A DNA stretch of 16,774 nt from Firmicutes bacterium ZCTH02-B6. Its GTDB lineage: Bacteria > Bacillota > Limnochordia > Limnochordales > ZCTH02-B6. Shown here one piece after another: positions 12,610 to 16,774 of the stretch (within the stretch, counting starts at the first letter, position 1; each line of letters starts with the position of its first letter). Under the pieces are notes generated by a model. It was not told the DNA's origin. It saw only the letters and a list, made by a program, of their open reading frames with translations, and did no database searches. The stretch covers positions 1 through 16,774 of the forward strand of contig LZRQ01000062.1 of NCBI GenBank assembly GCA_002159155.1, read 5' to 3'. The translations under genes and the position numbers were made by a program.

Positions 12610-13824
12610 TCATTTGGGCCCCTGCAGCGAGCGCTCATACGGTTGAAACAGCGTGTCGTAAAGATCCATGGCATGCCGGTCCGTCATCGAACTGATATAA
12701 TCGCAAACAACTCGGAATCGATTCGCCCCCGACGCCAACTGTTCCTGCAAATTCCCAGGCAATAGTTCGGGATTGCCCGCAAAGGCCTCAAACAGGCGGC
12801 GCAGAATCATCCGCCCTTTGAACATCATCCGCCGCACCCGGGGGTCGTTGTAAACCTGGCTGTAAAGGTAATCCTTTAACGCCACCAGCTGTTCATAAAT
12901 GTCCGCCGGGAAACCCGCCACCGGTTCGGGCAATACCCGCACGTCGTCCGGGGCCGCGACCCCGTGCTTTTCCAGCCTCCTGAGCGTCTCCTGGGCCGCC
13001 GCCCGGATGAGCCGATCGATGAGGCTGCGCACCCGGAATTTGCACTCCATGGCCTGGGCGTCCAAAGGCGTATACGGGTAGCTGGCCGTCACCGCCGGCA
13101 CCTCCCGCCACAAGGCCACGTGCCGCCTGAGCTCACTCTCCTGGAGAAACCCGAAGGCAAGAGCATCTTCCAGATCGTGGGTGCAATAGGCGATCATGTC
13201 GGCGAGGCTTGAAAGCTGCGCTTCGAGGCCCGGCTGGGGAAATTGGGCGAACTCCTCGGGCACCGGTGGGCTGTCAAAAAAAGTTTCGTGGCGGGCGATC
13301 CCCTCCCGCACTTCCCACGTCAGGTTGAGCCCTGGGTGATCGGGATAGCGGATCTCCAGTTCGTCCACGACCCGCAGGGACTGCAGGTTGTGGTCAAAAC
13401 CGCCCGCTTCCCCCATGAGAGCGTTCAGCTCTTCCTCGCCCCCGTGGCCAAAGGGCGGGTGGCCGAGGTCGTGGGCCAGGGAAATGGCTTCCACGAGATC
13501 CGGGTTGGCGCCGATCATGCGCGCCAGGGACGCCCCGATCTGGGCGACTTCCAGCGAGTGGGTCAGGCGAGTGCGGTAAAAATCACCCTCGTGGAAGACG
13601 AACACCTGTGTCTTGTACTGCAGACGACGAAACGCGGCGGAGTGGAGGATGCGGTCCCGGTCTCGTTGAAAGGCGGTGCGAGGATCTTGGCCGGCCTCCG
13701 GGTAGCGGCGCCCCCGGCTGGCGGAGGCCCGGGTCCCGTAGGGCGCCAGCCGGGCCGCGTCCCATGCTTCCTGCTCCTCCCTGGTGCGCCACTGCAACGG
13801 TTGCAAAGGATCGCGGCCTCCCAC
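12610..13824 (-). CDS. dgt: deoxyguanosinetriphosphate triphosphohydrolase-like protein (dNTPase, HD domain)
   Basis: Hydrolyses dGTP (or other dNTPs) to the nucleoside and triphosphate; cytosolic, metal-dependent. The typical opening is present: YGTRASASRGRRYPE, then RTAFQRDRDRILHSAAFRRL (49-68) and KTQVF. The HD metal quartet is His89 (RLTHS), His118-Asp119 (AHDLGHPPFGHGGE) and Asp217 (YCTHDLEDAL). C-terminal VYNDPRVRR, KGRMILRRLF and DYISSMTDRHAMDLY are also characteristic. About 404 aa from the GTG at 13824, which has only a weak SD. A TTG at 13806 with GGGAGG about 10 nt before it is a real alternative (398 aa); the family match begins after both. No terminator is visible downstream and no clear promoter upstream. 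Substrate range cannot be read from sequence. Confidence 0.93.
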   Translation of the reverse strand: MGGRDPLQPLQWRTREEQEAWDAARLAPYGTRASASRGRRYPEAGQDPRTAFQRDRDRILHSAAFRRLQYKTQVFVFHEGDFYRTRLTHSLEVAQIGASLARMIGANPDLVEAISLAHDLGHPPFGHGGEEELNALMGEAGGFDHNLQSLRVVDELEIRYPDHPGLNLTWEVREGIARHETFFDSPPVPEEFAQFPQPGLEAQLSSLADMIAYCTHDLEDALAFGFLQESELRRHVALWREVPAVTASYPYTPLDAQAMECKFRVRSLIDRLIRAAAQETLRRLEKHGVAAPDDVRVLPEPVAGFPADIYEQLVALKDYLYSQVYNDPRVRRMMFKGRMILRRLFEAFAGNPELLPGNLQEQLASGANRFRVVCDYISSMTDRHAMDLYDTLFQPYERSLQGPK

Positions 13825-14023
13825 TCCGACCCACCGGCAAGGCGTGCTTAGGGTCCTCTTCGACGCTCGTTCGCGAAGGTCCTGCTACAAGCGTTTGCGC
13901 CCGGTCGGAGGATCGAGGGGAAACACGGTGAATCCCTTCGTAACATAAGGATGAAGCACGGCGCCGCCACCCCATACTAGTCCAGGGGCAGCGGCTAACG
14001 TTGACGGACAGGGTGGAGACACG

Positions 14024-14398
14024 ATGGCCGAACGGCCGGTGGCGTTGCCGTCCCAAACCCGGGACGTGGTGTCGTACGAGGATGACGTCTTCGCGTGGAT
14101 GTATCTCGATCAACTGGATGGGCTCGTGCGATATGAGGCCTACGTGATCGGGTACGACGACGCGGGCAGGCCCACGACCCTGGCCTTTGTCTTGGAGGAA
14201 GGCGCCTTTCCCATCGACCACTTTCCCTTGGTGCACGCGCTTTGGAACGCCAGCCGCCCAGGCCGCCTGAGCGCCGAGGACTGGCGAGCCCTGCACGCGT
14301 TCTTTGAGGAACAGGAGAAAGAACTAAAACGCGCCCGCCGCCACAATTGGATTCACCGGCTGCGGGCGCTCGGATACGACGTCATCAATGCCCTCTAA
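14024..14398 (+). CDS. hypothetical protein, 124 aa
   Basis: ATG follows GGTGGAG with a 5-nt spacer. The product is soluble with strand-like parts at about 30-62 (VRYEAYVIGYDDAGRPTTLAF), a turn with FPIDHFPLVHALWNA (about 62-76), then two helices ending in a basic stretch (EEQEKELKRARRHNWIHRLRA, 94-114). It contains no cysteine. I do not recognise a family. It is divergent from dGTPase across 199 nt with no convincing promoter on either strand and convergent with the YbgC-like gene. Codon use matches the neighbours and the SD is good, so it is probably real. Confidence 0.75.
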   Translation: MAERPVALPSQTRDVVSYEDDVFAWMYLDQLDGLVRYEAYVIGYDDAGRPTTLAFVLEEGAFPIDHFPLVHALWNASRPGRLSAEDWRALHAFFEEQEKELKRARRHNWIHRLRALGYDVINAL

Positions 14399-14425
14399 CT
14401 TTGAACCCGTCGTGACTGGTGCGGC

Positions 14426-14446
14426 GTCCCTATAGACCCCCGGGAC
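14426..14446. terminator. weak hairpin between convergent genes
   Basis: GTCCC (14426-14430) pairs with GGGAC (14442-14446) around an 11-nt loop, and CGGC/GCCG outside could extend the stem across a bulge. It sits between the stops of the 124-aa gene and the thioesterase gene. Neither side has a T-run, so its role in termination is uncertain. Confidence 0.3.
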
Positions 14447-14453
14447 CCCGCCG

Positions 14454-14882
14454 TCAACCGTCCACCAGTTCACTCAGGCGCTGCCAGACATCGGGGAAAT
14501 GCTTCTTCACATCGATGGGCCGGAACTGCCGGTCGATGAAGGCATGTTCCGTGGTGCCCTCGGCGGCCAACCGCTCCGGCCCGGTTTCCAGGTACACCTG
14601 GTAACGAAAGCCCATACGGGTGCGGCTTGCGTGCACCAGCGTCGTCTCGATCCGGATCGGGTCGTCGTAAGCGGTCGGCGCCAAGTACCGGCACTGCACC
14701 TCCAGCACCGGCAACAGCAGCCCCGCCCGCTCCAGCTGTGCATACGACAGGCCCAAGTCCCGCAAAAGCTCCGTCCGGCCCAGGGTAAACCAGTTGAGGT
14801 AATTCGCGTAGTACGTGACGCCCATGGAGTCCGCCTCGTCGTAGCGGACCCGCAGCCGCTGGACGCCCTTGATCTCACGCAT
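14454..14882 (-). CDS. YbgC/4-hydroxybenzoyl-CoA-type hotdog acyl-CoA thioesterase
   Basis: 142 aa, normal length for the family. The active-site motif YDEADSMGVTYYANYLNWF (14-32) carries the nucleophile/base Asp18 and is followed by GRTELLRDLGL, as in YbgC-like proteins. LPVLEVQCRYLAPTAYDD (58-74) and RIETTL are the hotdog strands. The protein should hydrolyse acyl-CoA thioesters in the cytosol; chain or aromatic specificity cannot be told. The ATG at 14882 overlaps the pckA stop by 8 nt (ATGCGTGA), and a GGAGG lies upstream inside pckA but is far (about 15 nt), so translation is probably coupled to pckA. The upstream extension of the frame lies within pckA and does not fit the family. No obvious metabolic link to PEP carboxykinase. 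Confidence 0.9.
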   Translation of the reverse strand: MREIKGVQRLRVRYDEADSMGVTYYANYLNWFTLGRTELLRDLGLSYAQLERAGLLLPVLEVQCRYLAPTAYDDPIRIETTLVHASRTRMGFRYQVYLETGPERLAAEGTTEHAFIDRQFRPIDVKKHFPDVWQRLSELVDG

Positions 14883-16455
14883 CGGACCGCGTCGCGACCT
14901 CCGCGGGATACAGCGGCGAACCGCCGAAACGGCGATAATTTTCCGCAAAGCGCTGGGCCAGCTGCCGCGCCTGCACGTCGTACGCGTCCCGGTCCGACCA
15001 CAGAGCCTTCGGATCCAGCATCTCGCTGGGCACTCCCGGGCAGCTGGTGGGGATCATCAGCCCAAAGTGCGGCTCCCGCTGCATCGTGACGTTGTCCAGC
15101 TCGCCCGCCAGCGCAGCGCGCACCATGGCCCGGGTGTAGCGCAGCTCGATGCGGCGCCCCACGCCGTAGGGGCCGCCCACCCACCCGGTGTTGACCAGGA
15201 ACACTCGCACGTTATGGCGGGCAATGAGCTCGCCCAACATCGTCGCGTAGCGCTGCGGCGGCAGCGGCAGGAACGGCTCGCCGAAGGCCGTGGAGAACGT
15301 GGCCTCGGGCGATGTGACGCCCCGCTCGGTGCCAGCGAGCTTGCTCGTGTAACCGGACAGGAAGTAGTACATGGCCTGCTCGGCGTCAAGGCGCGCGATG
15401 GGCGGCAACACGCCGAAGGCGTCCGCGCTCAAGAAGAAGATCGTGCGCGGGTGGCCAGCCACGCCGCCTTCGACCGCACCGGGAATATGGTCGAGGGGGT
15501 ACGCGCCGCGGGTGTTTTCCGTCAACGACCCGTCGTCATAGTTGGGCACCCGGGTCACCGGGTCGATGATCACATTCTCCAGGATGCTGCCAAAGCGCAG
15601 CGCGTCCCAGATCTGCGGCTCCGCCTTGCGAGAGAGCCCGATAGTCTTCGCGTAGCAGCCGCCCTCAAAGTTGAACACGCCCTCGTCGGACCAGCCGTGC
15701 TCGTCATCGCCCAGGAGGTTGCGGCCCTCGTCCGAGGAGAGCGTCGTCTTGCCCGTACCGGACAGGCCAAAGAACAAGGCCACGTCCCCGTCGGGGCCCA
15801 CGTTGGCGCCGCAGTGCATGGGCAGCACGCCCCGTTCCGGCAAGACGCCGTTCATCACGGTAAAGACCGACTTCTTGAGCTCGCCGGCGTAGCACGTGCC
15901 CACAATGAGCACCAGCCGCTTGGAAAAGTCGAGGCCGATAAACGCCTCCGAGCGCGTCCCGTCCCGCTCAGGCACCGCCTGGAAACCGGGCGCGTAGACC
16001 AGCGACCAACTGGCAAATGGGCCTTCCGCCGCCGGCTGGCGCAAGAGCAGGTTGCGGGCGAACGCGTTATGCCAGGCCAGCTCCGTCACGACCCGCACGC
16101 GAATCTGGTGCTTGGGGTTGGCGCCCGCCGCACCTTCAAAGACGAAAAGCTCCTTGCCCCGCAGGTACTCGACCACCCTGGCCACCAGCGCGTCGAACTT
16201 TTCCTGCTCGATGGGCTGGTTGACCGGGCCCCACGCCACGTTTTGCTCCGACCACGGCTCCCGTACGACGAACTTGTCCTTGGGAGACCGCCCGGTATAC
16301 TTGCCGGTTTCGGCCACAAACGCCCCGTTGGCGGCCAGCTTGCCCTCGCCGCGGCGAATCGCGTGCTCCACCAAGGCCGCCGTAGACAGGTTGTAGTGCA
16401 CCGCACCGGCGCCGCGCAAGATCTCGTCGACCGTCATCTGCCCGTCTTTCGCCAT
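14875..16455 (-). CDS. pckA: phosphoenolpyruvate carboxykinase (ATP)
   Basis: Converts oxaloacetate and ATP to PEP, CO2 and ADP; first step of gluconeogenesis, cytosolic. 526 aa, normal length. Motifs in order: TGKYTGRSPKDKFVV (50-64, substrate Arg56), YAGELKKSVF (189-198, active-site Lys), LPMHCGANVG (211-220), the P-loop GLSGTGKTTLS (230-240), LLGDDEHGWSDEGVFNFEGG (247-266, metal Asp) and ENTRGAYPLDHIP. The P-loop marks the ATP form; GTP forms have a different loop. ATG at 16455 follows GAAGGG with a spacer of about 12 nt. An ATG 11 nt upstream is out of frame. A promoter about 145 nt upstream and a GC-rich leader with a GATCC/GGATC dyad (16567-16581) precede it. The C-terminus overlaps the thioesterase gene. 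Together with aspartase it could route aspartate carbon via fumarate to PEP. Confidence 0.96.
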   Translation of the reverse strand: MAKDGQMTVDEILRGAGAVHYNLSTAALVEHAIRRGEGKLAANGAFVAETGKYTGRSPKDKFVVREPWSEQNVAWGPVNQPIEQEKFDALVARVVEYLRGKELFVFEGAAGANPKHQIRVRVVTELAWHNAFARNLLLRQPAAEGPFASWSLVYAPGFQAVPERDGTRSEAFIGLDFSKRLVLIVGTCYAGELKKSVFTVMNGVLPERGVLPMHCGANVGPDGDVALFFGLSGTGKTTLSSDEGRNLLGDDEHGWSDEGVFNFEGGCYAKTIGLSRKAEPQIWDALRFGSILENVIIDPVTRVPNYDDGSLTENTRGAYPLDHIPGAVEGGVAGHPRTIFFLSADAFGVLPPIARLDAEQAMYYFLSGYTSKLAGTERGVTSPEATFSTAFGEPFLPLPPQRYATMLGELIARHNVRVFLVNTGWVGGPYGVGRRIELRYTRAMVRAALAGELDNVTMQREPHFGLMIPTSCPGVPSEMLDPKALWSDRDAYDVQARQLAQRFAENYRRFGGSPLYPAEVATRSDA

Positions 16456-16589
16456 GTTCGGTTCATCCCTTCGTTTGCTGGGCCGTCGAGTGGGCCAAGA
16501 TGGAGGGCGGTCCAGCGGTGCCGCGTGGTTGCACCGGCCGGAAGCGGCGCCGCGGCCGCAGATGCCGATCCGGAATGGATCGCGCATTC

Positions 16590-16630
16590 AGTATACAGCC
16601 AGTTTAGACCCTCCCAGGAAACCGTGTCAA
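16590..16630 (-). promoter_or_regulatory. sigma-70-type promoter(s) for pckA
   Basis: On the minus strand a perfect TTGACA (16630-16625) is followed after 18 nt by TAAACT (16606-16601). A second -10-like hexamer, TATACT (16595-16590), lies 5 nt further on without a good -35 at the right distance. The main start would be near 16594, leaving a leader of about 140 nt, long enough to hold a regulatory structure. Confidence 0.6.
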
Positions 16631-16710
16631 GGCCGACCAAACGCCGCGATGGCGTCAAGCCACTGTCGCACGAGTAGGGGTGGATCGTCCGACCTCACCG
16701 TCGCGGCGGA

Positions 16711-16774
16711 CTAGACGGCGATAGACTGAGACAGTGCCCGCAGGGCTTGCGTGAGCGGTGTGCGATGTCCCCTC
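16711..16774 (-). CDS. possible C-terminal end of another minus-strand gene
   Basis: The frame is open from the window edge to TAG at 16713-16711, giving 20 residues (RGHRTPLTQALRALSQSIAV) that look like an amphipathic helix at a protein's C-terminus. A good pckA promoter about 80 nt downstream is consistent with a gene ending here. A weak hairpin (ACGCC/GGCGT, 16641-16655) lies between. With so few residues the call is tentative. Confidence 0.3.
   Translation of the reverse strand, partial: RGHRTPLTQALRALSQSIAV

Noticed and set aside
14869..16677. 602-codon open frame on the plus strand
   Set aside because: It is antisense to pckA, which has every family motif; the product is a low-complexity Arg/His/Gln-rich shadow typical of GC-rich DNA.
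1..16774. Defence, secretion, toxin-antitoxin or mobile-element system
   Set aside because: No transposase, integrase, restriction, toxin-antitoxin or other defence hallmark is seen in either strand; the patatin protein has no cyclic-nucleotide synthase beside it that would suggest CBASS.

Overview
The window is GC-rich bacterial chromosome with dense genes, strong Shine-Dalgarno (SD) sequences, frequent GTG/TTG starts, 1-8 nt overlaps between co-directional genes and sigma-70-type promoters. This style, the Bacillus-type aspartase and a divergent ThyX suggest a deep-branching, probably thermophilic, high-GC member of the Bacillota (Symbiobacterium/Thermaerobacter/Limnochordia-like). That placement is inference; no rRNA or tRNA is present to test it. 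I see no mobile element, CRISPR array, phage gene or recognisable defence system.

Layout. (1) 1-1856, minus strand: an unknown 319-aa protein, dCTP deaminase (dcd) and the start of a DUF92-type membrane protein form a tightly coupled operon (GTGA and TGATG junctions). (2) 2068-4325: an orphan 90-aa protein (+) converges on a 657-aa TPR protein (-) with a winged-helix-like C-terminus. (3) 4433-6511: a PaaD/SufT-type (DUF59) iron-sulfur assembly protein with its own promoter and terminator (-) is divergent from aspartate ammonia-lyase (+), which is preceded by a possible leader ORF. (4) 6513-8723, plus strand: three 13-bp repeats lead into a good promoter, then a patatin-like phospholipase, a hairpin leader, the flavin-dependent thymidylate synthase thyX and a strong terminator. 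(5) 8747-12606, minus strand: promoter, Gfo/Idh/MocA oxidoreductase, DegT/StrS aminotransferase, a hairpin pair, a 94-aa orphan, a LuxR-type regulator with a degenerate receiver, a lone Nfu N-terminal domain protein that overlaps it by 65 nt, and a 64-aa charged protein. (6) 12610-13824 (-): dGTPase. (7) 14024-14398 (+): orphan 124-aa protein. (8) 14454-16455 (-): ATP-type PEP carboxykinase and a YbgC-like thioesterase overlapping by 8 nt, with a promoter upstream; at the right edge is the possible tail of another minus-strand gene.

Themes. Three deoxynucleotide enzymes (dCTP deaminase, ThyX, dGTPase) lie in separate transcription units: dCTP to dUTP, dUMP to dTMP, and dGTP removal. Aspartase and PEP carboxykinase link aspartate/fumarate and oxaloacetate to gluconeogenesis. 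The oxidoreductase/aminotransferase pair resembles the WbpB/WbpE step in amino-sugar nucleotide synthesis. Most of the window is housekeeping. The least explained parts are the luxR-nfuN-orf64 cluster, the ThyX insertion, the repeat-flanked patatin promoter and five small or medium orphan proteins. I did not find a clear new multi-gene system.
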